Assembly: GCA_015179045.1 (NCBI GenBank)
Contig: WHUZ01000039.1
Location: forward strand, 1-64,000
Direction of reading: 5' to 3'
From: Kalaharituber pfeilii
Taxonomy: Eukaryota > Ascomycota > Pezizomycetes > Pezizales > Pezizaceae
Length of the DNA: 64,000 bases
Below the pieces are notes generated by a model, which worked only from the letters and a program-made list of their open reading frames with translations, was not told where the DNA came from and made no database searches. Positions within the stretch are counted from its first letter, which is position 1. The number at the start of each line of letters is the position of its first letter. A program made the translations under genes and the position numbers. Of this stretch, positions 24,538 through 35,085 are shown one piece after another.

Positions 24538-25143
24538 TTTTCAATTCATCAGAATATTATTTCGTATTCACGATCCCCTACAGTGCCGAGACGCTTTGAT
24601 TGTTTGAACTCTTCCAGCATGTGGTATACCGCACTGTACTCTCTCGTGCATGTAACTACCACGATGGTCGCGATCCCATGTACTTACGATTGTATACGAA
24701 TTGAAAATCGCTGTTTCGGTGTTGACGGCTTGTCAAAGAATGAAACTGATGTGGCATGGTTGACGAAATGTCACTGTCGCGAGAAGAGTCTTCAGATTTT
24801 TTGACTCATTGCTTTTCATAGGCCTCAATAGTAACCAAAGTACCAGTAGCGCTGCAAGGATTTCATACATCGAAGCGGTAGAAAAATTAAATGGGTAAGA
24901 TTCCTGTATAATTACCGCCTGTGAACAAAGAATTTACTTTGAGACTTCTGCATGTGGAGATGAAATCAGATTTATTGTGGACATGGGCAATTAACTACTT
25001 CGGCATCTGACATCGGAAGCATACAGGGCAAGGCTATATTAATTTTAGTAAGACCCATCGGAGATGTTACCTTGTTTGGATAATCTTGAAGCAAGGACAA
25101 TCCAGTTAGGGATGTACGAGGCCATTAAAAGTTATCCTCTGCC

Positions 25144-25284
25144 TTACTCGCTACCAGCATAGAGGTTCGCACAAGCGCGACAGTTGGAGCGGTCTATGTA
25201 GAAAGGATTTTTTGCAGCCGGACGACCCCTCGGACGGTCCTTGCAACCACGCATTTGTGCGAAACTTTATGCTGGCAGCGAGTA
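25144..25284. repeat. TACTCG-family MITE, 141 bp
   Basis: Left TACTCGCTACCAGCATAGAG, right (reverse) TACTCGCTGCCAGCATAAAG, with inner inverted blocks GTTCGCACAA and TTGTGCGAAA. Non-coding. Confidence 0.7.
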
Positions 25285-26488
25285 CTATGTATTACATGGA
25301 AAACTTTTGTTGATTCGACCGTGCGGTGCTTGGACGTGAGGTTGATCAACGTGGCACGTGCGCCATCATCAGGCGCTGGTGGGAGTGGACGCTGTTTGCT
25401 TTGTCAGAACGACCCCGCTTCAGAAGGTATGACAATACACGCTGCACGGTTCGGTGTATTCCCACGGGCCAAGGTCGGCATAACAATAGGACGGAGGTGT
25501 GAGTTCTCGGTCACAGTATTGGGGTTGATAGCCAATAGATACGGAAGTTGTTATTCCCTTGGCTTTTATGACCAGTTCAAATTTTGACTCCGTTCATCTG
25601 TGGCCTGCGTAAGGAGAAAATTTACGCTACTTCACCTCAGAATGTGTAAAATGCATGGAAGTTACGCGCCGTCGTTCGGACTTCAACCAAAAGTCATACT
25701 CCCAACAACGTGGTAACCGAGGAACCATTCCGTGCGCAGGAAGGCGTATTGGTTTCATTGCGAATAAACGTTCCAGATTTATCACACCATTAGAGAACGA
25801 ACTGTAATGGCTTCATATGCCGGATATAGCAGGTTTTATGCATCGTTTTCAATTTTTTTTCCCGCCCTTAACATTCGGTGATAGCGTTAAAACAACGCTA
25901 CGGACCCTTGACCCGTTATGGGGTTCACCCTTGTCTTGCTTACGAGTCCTTCCCGTTGTAACGTGTCTGTATCGATTGCCTCTTCTTAGATGTGGTGCCG
26001 ATAGGAGGAGAGAAATGAGTACCCTGTTTTTCCGTTGTGAATATCCTGTTCTCGCATGGTGATTTATTAATTTCTATTGGCTCAGAAAGGAACTATAATA
26101 AGTACTACAAAACATGTGTGAGGGCATTCCTTCAGGAGGCCACATGCAAAGCCCTTCTGCTTACATGAATATATATTAGGATTGACAGATTCATGCATTT
26201 TGGAGTGGTGGTGTGGGCCTTGCTCTTACAGATACACAATCCAAACCCCAAGAGATCTTCTAGATGAGATCCGTTCATTGTTGAGACATATCTTTCCATT
26301 CTGCCCCGCAAGATTGTTACATTGTAGATAGAGAATTTACGTTTACTTTCCGCTAGCTAGCCTTAGCTTCCTATCTGCGCCTTTGTTCTGCATATACCTT
26401 CGAGAAATCACCTTCGTTCTCCCTCTCTACTAACTCCTCCAGGCAACAAGTGATTTTCAACGGGCACGCCAGCAAAGGGTTTACCACC

Positions 26489-27827
26489 ATGAAGGCTCTT
26501 CGACCAGAAAACCGGATAGCTTTCGAAATTATCTGGGAAACTGTGGTTCTCGGCTTCATTCTTCTACGGTTTTGGGTTCAACGGCATAAGGAACGGACAG
26601 CAGCTTCGTTAGCGGCTGACATCCTGTTGGCCCTATCATGGGTATTCGTGATGGGAACTGAGGGGGTTGTGATATGGCAGTTACTGGATATTATTAAATA
26701 TCGAGATGCGAAGATTCATGACCCACATCTGCATCCATTGTTACAACCGAAACTGCACAAGGTATTCTGTCTAATGAATTGCCACAAACTTCCTATGTAT
26801 ACTCAAGTGCTAACCAATGTCATTTCAAGATTAATTTTGCTCTAGTCTTCCTCTATTACACAATTCTCTGGATGATCAAAGGTGCATTCATTGCATTTTA
26901 TTTTGATCTCTTCCCGCGGTATGGATTGAACAAGCGATTGCGGTTAGCCCTTTACGGCACAGTTGCGTTCACAATTGTGACGTATCTCGTTAACATGCTT
27001 GTCCATGCCCTGCATTGCAACCCAATCGAAACAGCTTGGTTCGTACATCTCGCAAGGAATAAAATGCTCTTTACTGACAAATCGGCAGGGCTATTGGGCC
27101 TGAAAACTGCAATTCTCAACGTTATATTCCCACCTTGTCTGCGTCGACGTTTACCAACGTCATCAATGACATTATATGTATGAGCACTATCGATACCTGA
27201 GATTAAGGAGAATAGGAGGCTAACAATGAAACAGTAATGGTCCTCCCACTTGCAGTTCTGCGAACCTTGAATCTCCGGAGGCGAGACCTTTTCGCTTTGT
27301 CCTTCGTTTTCTTAGTTGGAATCATCACCATACTGGCTGCTATCATCCGTTACATTGTAGTCCACCAGACCTATACAAATCCAGGAGAGGCAAATAACGC
27401 GGAGAAGAAGATCAATGACATTATGGTTGTAATGTCCTGGTGCTTAATTGAAGCATTCCTCGCACAGATAGCATTCTGCCTTCCTGCATTCCGAGTGTTC
27501 CTGCGTAATCGCAAAGGTGACCGCAGTGCGCCTCGCCCCATTGGCGGCCAGAACACTGTTGGCTCCTCCGGCCGCAAGCGGTTCAAGGACCAAATTTCCG
27601 ACGACAGTGTGAGCCAGACTGAGCTTACGAACTATAGCAAGATTGATTCACTTGAGCAGGTGAATGATCCTGTCACTTACGGTTTCACGAGCCCCGTCCC
27701 AGTATATCACCAAAATGTCCATGTAGGGCAGAGCCCAACAGAATATCCTCCTCCAAACGCTATTGGCTATCATCGGACTGTGCATGTAGCCACACAAACC
27801 CAACCTGGCGCTATTTATCCTCCATAG
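26489..27827 (+). CDS. Fungal rhodopsin-domain 7-TM membrane protein (PTH11/SAT4-like)
   Basis: Four exons (26489-26761, 26830-27038, 27089-27177, 27235-27827) give 387 aa. It opens with RPENRIAFEIIWETVVLGF (helix 1) and RFWVQRH. Helices follow around ADILLALSWVFVMG, FALVFLYYTILWMIKGAF and LALYGTVAFTIVTYLVNML. After splicing comes an extracellular segment with ENCNSQRY and TFTNVINDII, then LMVLPLAVLRTLNLRRRD and FVFLVGIITILAAIIRY. A cytosolic tail of roughly 110 aa ends the protein. The Leu-rich helices and LPLAVL...LRRR pattern are typical of the fungal rhodopsin domain family found in PTH11-like receptors. No CFEM domain precedes it. The ATG at 26489 has a good context (CCACCATGA); an in-frame ATG lies at 26450. 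Ligand and pathway are unknown. Confidence 0.78.
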
Positions 27828-28749
27828 CAGTTTTAAGGTGGAGTTTACCAGTTAAGCTGAAAAGGAGTTTTTTGCTGTTTCTTTCGTTTCTTGGGGTTCA
27901 TTCTGCATTCAATTTAGCGTTGCTGTACAATTGGGTTTCAGGGACTGCATCGTCTGTCAGTGAACAGGGACAAGGCGCCCAATTTGTGGCACATCTTTGG
28001 CTGATAGTTTCCTATTTCACATGAATGTATATGTATGATGAATTAAAAATGGGTTTACCGTACACATGACATCGAACACGTATCTCAACACTGGTCGATG
28101 TTACTCATATCGCTACATATAAATATATCTCACTGAGTAGTGCGGAAATATCAGATGTGGCGACACAAATTCACCATGCGATGACAGATTCTTTTTGAGT
28201 AGGTGAATAAATTTCATACGAGTAGCCTTGATCGTCGTAAAAATCGCCGTTCAGCTTGTGATGAATAATATCACCGCTACTACATTTTCGAGACAACTGC
28301 CGCTCAATACTACTGGTCCTTGGACAACTGTCAAACAAAACCTCAGAAACGCTTGCATATCATTACAAAGTTTGTTTTTTTGCATTTCCAGCCTAATCTA
28401 TTCAGGAACGCCTCTATTTTCGTCTCTGATGATTGAAACTGAGTTCTCAAGCCTGGAATAACTACTTTCCTCTTCTCTTCAGCTTCCAACGCAGCAGAGC
28501 GCTGACCTGATACCCGACAAGATTGAGATACCCTGTGTATTTGCAAGATATAATAAATCCGTGCCATGCATCATGCATGCTGGGTGCTTTCCACGGTTCT
28601 ACGGAATTTTCTCACCTCCATCCCCATCTTCCACCTAAGTAGATCCCCCGCAGTGTCTGTGCTCAGGCTGTCCCTGAATCTAGTGCGGAACAAAATTGTA
28701 CAATGTTTTTTTCTATTTTTTATAAGATCCGTTGCAACAAGACAACATA
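27828..28749. other. Intergenic, nothing recognised
   Basis: Downstream region of the membrane protein gene. No feature supported. Confidence 0.4.
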
Positions 28750-29159
28750 CAGTTTTCCCTTGCTATACCGGATCTCTAAAATCCGGCCCTTTTCGTCTGG
28801 TATAGCAAGGTTCCGTTATAAAATAAAATGCTTTGCAGAGATATACAATTGGGATGGGCAGCAAAAATAATGGAAATTGCCTAATTGGGAAGTGGATCGA
28901 CAATGACAACCAATATTTAATTATGTAAAGTCAAGTTTAGTAAGCATGTTCAAGGTGAATGCAAAGGTGGGGCAGCCAAGATTGGACGTATAACCTTTAG
29001 TGTATCCGGTATAGCAAATATTTGTATGCAGACAGGGGGGCAAGTGCCTGGCAATTCCTGTCCGGTCCGGTATTCTTGGTGCGTCCGGTATAGCAAGAGG
29101 GTTTTGTATGGGAACGGAATGTAGCAGCCTGAGAGCATCCGGTAAGCAAGGGAAAACTG
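28750..29159 (+). repeat. pogo-like MITE (400-bp family), complete
   Basis: CAGTTTTCCCTTGCTATACC at the left and its reverse at the right (one base missing: GGTAAGCAAGGGAAAACTG), flanked by TA. Nearly the same length and layout as 57435-57835 and the left part of 33697-33962. Confidence 0.85.
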
Positions 29160-29392
29160 TACTACTCTGAACTTAAATCCGATGCAAAAATCCCTCTTTG
29201 ATCTAGTTCAATAAGCCTCACCGCTCACATTCATACGCGCAACCTGCGTCTTTGAGCAATGTCGCTCGCATGTATATCGTATCTCTCTTGATGTACCTAG
29301 TTAAGTTCAAACTAGCTGATATATGGGTCCTTGCTGTCACTCCCTCCCCAGAATTACTAGCGCCGCTGAGATGCATGACACCAGATTAGATA

Positions 29393-30515
29393 CAGTTACA
29401 CCGGACAACGGAAATCCAACCCTTTCTGTCCGGTTTAACCTAGCATCCTGTATACCAAATTTTGCAGGGGTGCCTGCCAGGGGGTTAAAGAACTTAGTAT
29501 GACAAGCCAATTAAGAGATACAATATGCCTGGAGACTGCGGGGTATTCTCGAACATTGAATTCAAGATATTGAGAATACTTCAATAATACCACTATAACA
29601 CACAGAAGGCTCAAAAGAGGTTTCTTGGTTGAGGCCTTCGTCCAGTTCAGCTAGTTTCTTTGTATGTAATTTGAATTTAAAGGTCTATAGTTTTGTTGTC
29701 CGGTCCGGTTTAACTGGGTGTCCAGTATAGCTAATTTTTTTGTATGTAAATTGCAGAAACCCTCCAGGGTCGTCCGGTATAGCAAGGTTTCGGGTTTAAC
29801 GAGGTCCGGTACAGCTACAGTCTAACCTTGCTATAACGAAACTCGCTATAGCGAAAACCTTGCTATACTGAAAATTGCACGGAGCCATTATTCCGTTCGC
29901 ACTCAAACTCCTCTTGCTATAACGAAAATCCACCAAATAACGAAACGAAAATTAGATTGAGTGAAAGTTATTTTTGTCTACATACAAATCACTCTTGCTA
30001 TAGCGAAAAATGGCTAGTGGAATGTATGACCAATCAAGAACTACTCAATTGCATAACTAGAAACTCTCTAGATAGTTTTGGCCCAATTCCACAAAAAAAT
30101 GGTGTGCTTGGATTGTACTGGATTTATTGTTGAACTGCATCTAGGGTTTCTTTTTGTTTTTGCAGCTCCAGTCTTCTTTTTGCATAGTTGCTGCTTTTCT
30201 AACCTGAGGTTCGGCTTTGTAGGTAATTTTGCTTCAACAACATGATTGATTTTTGCATCTGCATAGTACCTGATCAATACGTCTGTACTCTCAATTTTGT
30301 ACTTTCATTTTTTCCTACTCCGGTTATTTCCATAAGGAGGAAAATCACAGAGTTAAAATCTGTTGCCATAAATTCCTTAGGTACTCGGGCTTCTAAATTC
30401 AGCTGCCAAGGACATGACTAATCTTGCCACAATATTCTATAACGATGCTATAACGAAAAAAAATTGCCAGATTTTTCATTTTCGTTATAGCAAGGTTAGA
30501 CTGTAGTTAAAACTG
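29393..30515. repeat. Older pogo-like MITE split by a second one
   Basis: Left end CAGTTACACCGGAC after TA. The right end lies beyond the nested element (reverse reading CAGTTTTAACTAGC, then TGTACCGGACC), before TA at 30516. Internal CCGGTATAGC blocks relate it to the other copies. Confidence 0.6.
29818..30503. repeat. Tigger-like MITE, 686 bp, nested
   Basis: Left CAGTCTAACCTTGCTATAAC and right (reverse) the same 20 bases, flanked by TA (29816-29817 and 30504-30505). Subterminal GCTATAACGAAA blocks repeat. No transposase frame. Its ends (ATAACGAAA) differ from the CCGGA type of the neighbours. Confidence 0.85.
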
Positions 30516-30517
30516 TA

Positions 30518-31394
30518 GTTCTGTTTGTAGAGTGCATTGAACCCTGGCAGGCAGTACGTTAGAACCTACATATAATGTGCCAGCAAACATCTTGATACCA
30601 AGGCTTCCTACTGTTAGCGTGATGAGCAATGCCGCATTTACAATTGATTTACAATTACATGGGGCTAGCTTACCAAGCCTAAGCCAGCTTGCACAATGTA
30701 AGGTTTCTAGCGAAGAAAGTAATATAGAGCGCAGCTATTATATTTTGTAGACGTATGTGCCGAGAACTGTAAATTTCACAGATTCAACGTCAACAAGGCT
30801 CGTCGTATGAAAGCAAGTTATTGAACGCGCACACCGGTGAAGGAAGTGTTTTTAGCCCTAGCAGTGCCAGAGATTGCGATGTTCATCCCTGTTATCATAG
30901 AACCATTTCTTACCATCACATGGTCCGAAAAGGCGGTCCCGATTGGTGCTAGAAGCAGCAAAGTGCCAATGATCCATATGCGGCGCAAGAGATGAAAACA
31001 ACAAGCGCTGACTCAATCATTTGGTTCAAATGTTCCTAGCAGATTATAAATGTCCGTGCACCTTCAGACTACGGAGATTGAAGTGATATGTTTCACCATT
31101 GAGAGGCAGTCAAGCAGCAGTACTTTCACAATACAAAAGCTCCAACCATTCCAATTGCACGCCCCAGCTAACTCACCTCACATCATCCATCAGAGCATTC
31201 TTCCAGTTTTTATATCACGTTTCAAACTCAACATCTTCCTAATCCAGATCTCCAAGGACGCATCCAAATGACACTCACAGGAATTCACAGATCTCCGTAT
31301 CCTGAACATGTTCCCCAGCAGACACTGATCTCTGGAGCTTTGTCTTTGAGAGTAAACTCCGAAAGTCAGTTGTGGCATTCGGCACCTTATTGCT
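30518..31394. other. Upstream region of the AMP-binding enzyme gene
   Basis: No gene or repeat boundary recognised; presumably includes the promoter. Confidence 0.4.
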
Positions 31395-33412
31395 ATGAGT
31401 GCACTAACAAATGACTACTTACCTAGTTATCCTGACGAGCATGTGATTTTCATTCAGGCGGAAACAGACGAGTTCCTCAGTTATGCTACTATTCATGCAT
31501 CAGCAAAGCGACTTGGCATTGCTCTTCAGCAAAAGCTTAGCTGGCAGGAAGGGGATGTGCTAGCTATTGTGGCACCTAGCATCATTCAAATCCGTAGGTC
31601 CCTGCTGAGTCCTGGAAAGACGAATTGCAAGTTGGTCCAATGCTGATCCATGCTAATAACTTACGTTATGCAGCTATCGTTGTCATGGGAACGTTCTGGG
31701 CTAATGGAGTTGTCACATTGGCAAATCCACTTCTGACTAAGGAGCAGCTAGTTGCTCAACTCAAGGGTGTGTCATCCAAGATGATGGTTTATTAGAAGTT
31801 TCTAACATAGCCTCAAGACTCTGGCTCAAAGGCCATTATTGTGGACGCTGCATTGCTTCCACTAGCTCTAGAGGCAGCAGCGGAGCTGAACATCCCTTCC
31901 CCAAATATCCTTGTGTTCTCAAGATTAGACTCTACGCCCAGCTCCGTGCAAACCATTTTTGAATTCTCAGCCTCCGTCACAGATGAGGAGATTAGCTCTA
32001 TTCCTCGGCCAGCACGCAAACTCCCGACAACAAGTCTGTTGGCCAGCATTCCCTACACCTCTGGCACCACTGGACAGGCCAAGGGTGTGGAATTAACTCA
32101 TGCAAATCTTCTTCACGATGGTTTCCAGTTCTTACATCTTGAAGGAACATATACTGCTGGCTCTGGTTGGTCTTGGGACACTGATAGGCTCCTCTCGATT
32201 CTTCCATGGTTCCATCAATATGGCCTGTTCACCATGATAATCGCCGGCCTGTGTGCCGGCATCCCAATATACACATGCAAGAGGTTTGATTTTGTAGAAT
32301 TGCTCACGAACATTCAGAAATACAAGAGTATGTTTATGCAGATTCATATTACTAGCCTATCATCGCCAGATTTTGCTAAAGTCAACTTCATTGAATAGTA
32401 ACATATGCCACTATTATTCCACCAATCTTCGCTGCTTTGGCCATGCACCCGGTGGTTGACAAGTTCGATCTCAGCTCGCTAACACAACTCTACTCCGCTG
32501 GGAGCTTCCTTGAGCACAGAGTTGGTGAGGCTGTGCGTTTACGACTCACAAAGCAAGGCGCCAAGGTAACCGTGAGACAAGGTAGAAGTGTTCTCCACTA
32601 TATTACATCTATATTGCAGCTGACTTCATCTAGGTTATGGCATGACCGAGGCATGTCCTGTCATCGCAAGCCAGACAATTGACGATATTGAGGAGACCAA
32701 GGGCACCTGTGGCTATCTGTTGCCCGGAGTTGAAGCTAAGATCATTGACCCCGACACCCTTGCCCCTACCCCAGAAGACACCATTGGCCGCCTTCTTCTT
32801 CGTGGCCCCAATATTTTCAGAGGCTATCATAATTTGCCAGAGGTTAATGCTGCATGCTTCGACAAAGAGGGCTGGTTTATTACAGGAGATCTAGCAACTA
32901 TCAAGAACGGAGCGATCACCGTTGTTGGACGTGAAGCTGAGGCAGTTAAAATCCGTAGCAAAGGACTTATAATTCTGCCGAACGAAATTGAAGAAGTCTT
33001 GCAAAGCCATGAGAAGGTGAAAGAGGGAGTGATAGCAGCAATTGATGGGACAAAGAATGATCAGATTGCAATGGCTTTTGTGATTCTGCAGGATGGCGTT
33101 GAGCAAGCCTCAAAGCTAAAACAAGAAATAATTGATTTCGTAGCATCTAAGGTAGCTCAGCCCTTTTTACCTTTTTTCTTTCTTTCTTTCTTACTTTCTT
33201 TGTGTTTTTTCCCCTTTTTCCGGCCGAAAACTAATGGAATTAAGGTTTCTCCGGAAAAGAGGGTCATTGAAAGTGTTAGCTTTGTGGATTCTATTCCCAA
33301 GACACCAGCGTAAGAACATTGACTCCCTACGATCTTGTTGGCTTGGCTGACAAAACATTGCAGGGGCAAAATACTCAGGAGGGTGCTCCTTCTGAAGCAC
33401 TATGATAGTTGA
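31395..33412 (+). CDS. Acyl-CoA synthetase / 4-coumarate-CoA-ligase-like AMP-binding enzyme
   Basis: Seven exons (31395-31593, 31674-31766, 31818-32327, 32399-32581, 32634-33151, 33245-33309, 33364-33412) splice to 538 aa, the family's usual length. Motifs in order: P-loop YTSGTTGQAKGVELTH, YGMTEACPV after the fourth intron, GYLLPGVEAKIID, GWFITGDLATI, and the C-terminal lysine loop IPKTPAGKILRR completed by the last splice. It activates a carboxylic acid as acyl-AMP and transfers it to CoA or a carrier. The protein ends KHYDS, so no clear PTS1 signal. The intron at 33152-33244 is a multiple of three without stops. Acyl ligases are common partners of HR-PKS genes as starter loaders or product activators; here it is 14 kb from the PKS, so that role is inferred. 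Confidence 0.87.
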
Positions 33413-33696
33413 CCGGGTACGAGTGCGTTTACCATGGGGCTTGGCGCTTGAAGCCTGGCAAAAGTCCAGTCTAGATATCAATCGGATCAGAAGCCACTGA
33501 TACCTGGCTTAAATACATGACAGAAAATGCCTGGGGATATTCCAATCCCAGGGCGAAACAATTTCCGAGCTTGCACTTGAATTCGTCTAGGAATGTAAAC
33601 TTCTCATGCACTGTTGGGTAGTAATAATGAGCTTTCCATATCTGATAAAGTGGGGAGCCCTTAGTACCAATAGCTTTGTCGAACATCAACGTTGTA

Positions 33697-33962
33697 CAGT
33701 TCTCCCTTGCTATACCGGATCTGTAAAATCCGGCCTTTTTCGTCCGGTATAGCAAGTTTCCGTTATAGAATAAAATGCTTTGCCGAAATAGAATTGAGAT
33801 GTGCAGCAAAATGAAGGAAATCGCCTAATTTGAAAGTGGATCGCAAGCGACAGCCTAATTTTATTATGTCCTGTCAAGTTTGATAAGCATTCTTCAAAGT
33901 GGATGCAAAAGTGGGGTAGTCAAGATCGGACATATCAGTATTAGCGTATCCGGTATAGCAAA
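33697..33962 (+). repeat. pogo-like MITE (400-bp family), right end lost
   Basis: CAGTTCTCCCTTGCTATACC after TA; the body matches 28750-29159. It stops at GTATAGCAAA, where another element begins. Confidence 0.7.
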
Positions 33963-33964
33963 TA

Positions 33965-34055
33965 CAGTCTACCCCACTTTGCTGCTTCTTTTTCCATGTA
34001 CAGTCATTTCCAAGATTGTTAACCACTTACATTATCACTTTGTTACAAAATAGAG
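33965..34055 (-). repeat. Fragment of the 750-bp pogo-like MITE family
   Basis: Starts CAGTCTACCCC after TA and continues with CTGCTTCTTTTTCCATGTAC and TTAACCACTTAC, internal sequence of the 17866-18655 copy. It is an internally deleted derivative inserted at the edge of the previous MITE. Confidence 0.5.
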
Positions 34056-34293
34056 ACATATTACAAACCTGGAACTTTTTCAAGATTTGAAAAAAAAAAA
34101 TACGTTGCCTTAGCAACACTGTGTTTATTATTGCCAAATCCAGAAAATTTCCCTTCCGAAATCCAGAAAACTGACCCTTAAGACTGTAAAATTCCCACAA
34201 CACACAATTCTCAAGATATATATATCCAATAAACAAAAAATGAGCCAAAACACTCCTCTACCTACTCAAGAAAATTCAATCCCAGAACGACAT

Positions 34294-34536
34294 TGTAAGG
34301 ACAGAGCCCAGAGGACGAAGCCTAAGCCTAGTGGACGAAGCCTGGAGAGAGAGTAAAGTATATTGATGATGGTCTCTCACTCAGGTCTATGCTGAGACTT
34401 TAAATACTTGAGTTCCTCATGCTGGAAGCTTCTGTTGGCATATGCGCTAGAAGCTTCCGCCGCATCGCCGTGCATATGTAGCCTGCCTACGCTATGCAGC
34501 CTCTCAGGCGCCTATGTCGCATATGTCGCCCTGACA
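34294..34536 (-). repeat. 3' LTR of the Gypsy element
   Basis: Minus-strand sequence begins TGTCAGGGCGACATATGCGA and ends GAGCCC then TGTCCTTACA. Identical by eye to 40735-40977. Confidence 0.9.
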
Positions 34537-34619
34537 CATCCCCCCCAACGGCACAAGCCGAATTCCCAGAGTGCAAAGACAACAAATGATAGCAACCCAA
34601 TTCGGCCCACCACGAAAAT

Positions 34620-34930
34620 TTCAACAGCATGACGAAAAGCATACAACACTTGCAACACAATGAACAACAATAGGGAGGGACAAGAAAACATGACGAAAGC
34701 ACACGACACTTGCAACACAATGGACAGAGCGAACAATAAGAGAGAAACAACAATAGGGGAGGGACAAGGAAACGTGATGAAGATCGTACAACACTTGCAA
34801 CACACTGGACAGAGCGGACAACAGTCAGGGAGGAACAGCAATAAGGGAGGAATAAGGAAACATGACAAAAAGCTGACAACCCTTGCAACACAGTCAGAGC
34901 AAACAACAATCAGGAAGAAACAACATGTAT
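34620..34930. repeat. Tandem repeats in the element's 3' non-coding region
   Basis: About four imperfect units of roughly 70-80 bp, each with CACTTGCAACACA or a close variant, GGACAGAGC, and an AGGGAGG(A/G)A block. They lie between the pol remnant and the polypurine tract. Confidence 0.65.
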
Positions 34931-34936
34931 ATGATT

Positions 34937-35085
34937 AGGAATCTGTGATCCATCGTCCTCTTGACAGGGGGTCGACGTTGACATGTTCTTTGCCCGGACG
35001 GTATACCACTGTCATCCTATCCACGTACGGAGCCAGAAGCATACGGAACTTGTCAGGTTGAGGAATAGAGTTGCAGAGGATATGG
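34937..35085 (-). pseudogene. Displaced RNase H C-terminal segment
   Basis: In a frame different from pol, the minus strand encodes DKFRMLLAPYVDRMTVVYRP followed by GKEHVNVDPLSR, the normal end of a Gypsy RNase H. It lies after the truncated integrase instead of before it. Confidence 0.75.

Larger units (their letters stand above)
23876..26488. other. Intergenic with two small repeats
   Basis: Contains the LINE tail at 24483-24537 and the MITE at 25144-25284. A 110-codon frame at 25255-25587 overlaps the MITE end and has no recognisable domain, so it is not called. Confidence 0.4.

Noticed and set aside
25255..25587. 110-codon frame downstream of the 25.1-kb MITE
   Set aside because: Starts in the MITE and has no recognisable domain or intron/start context.
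34408..34632. Frames starting MSSSCWKLLLAYALEA at 34408 and 40849
   Set aside because: Identical because they lie in the two LTRs, antisense to the element; not separate genes.
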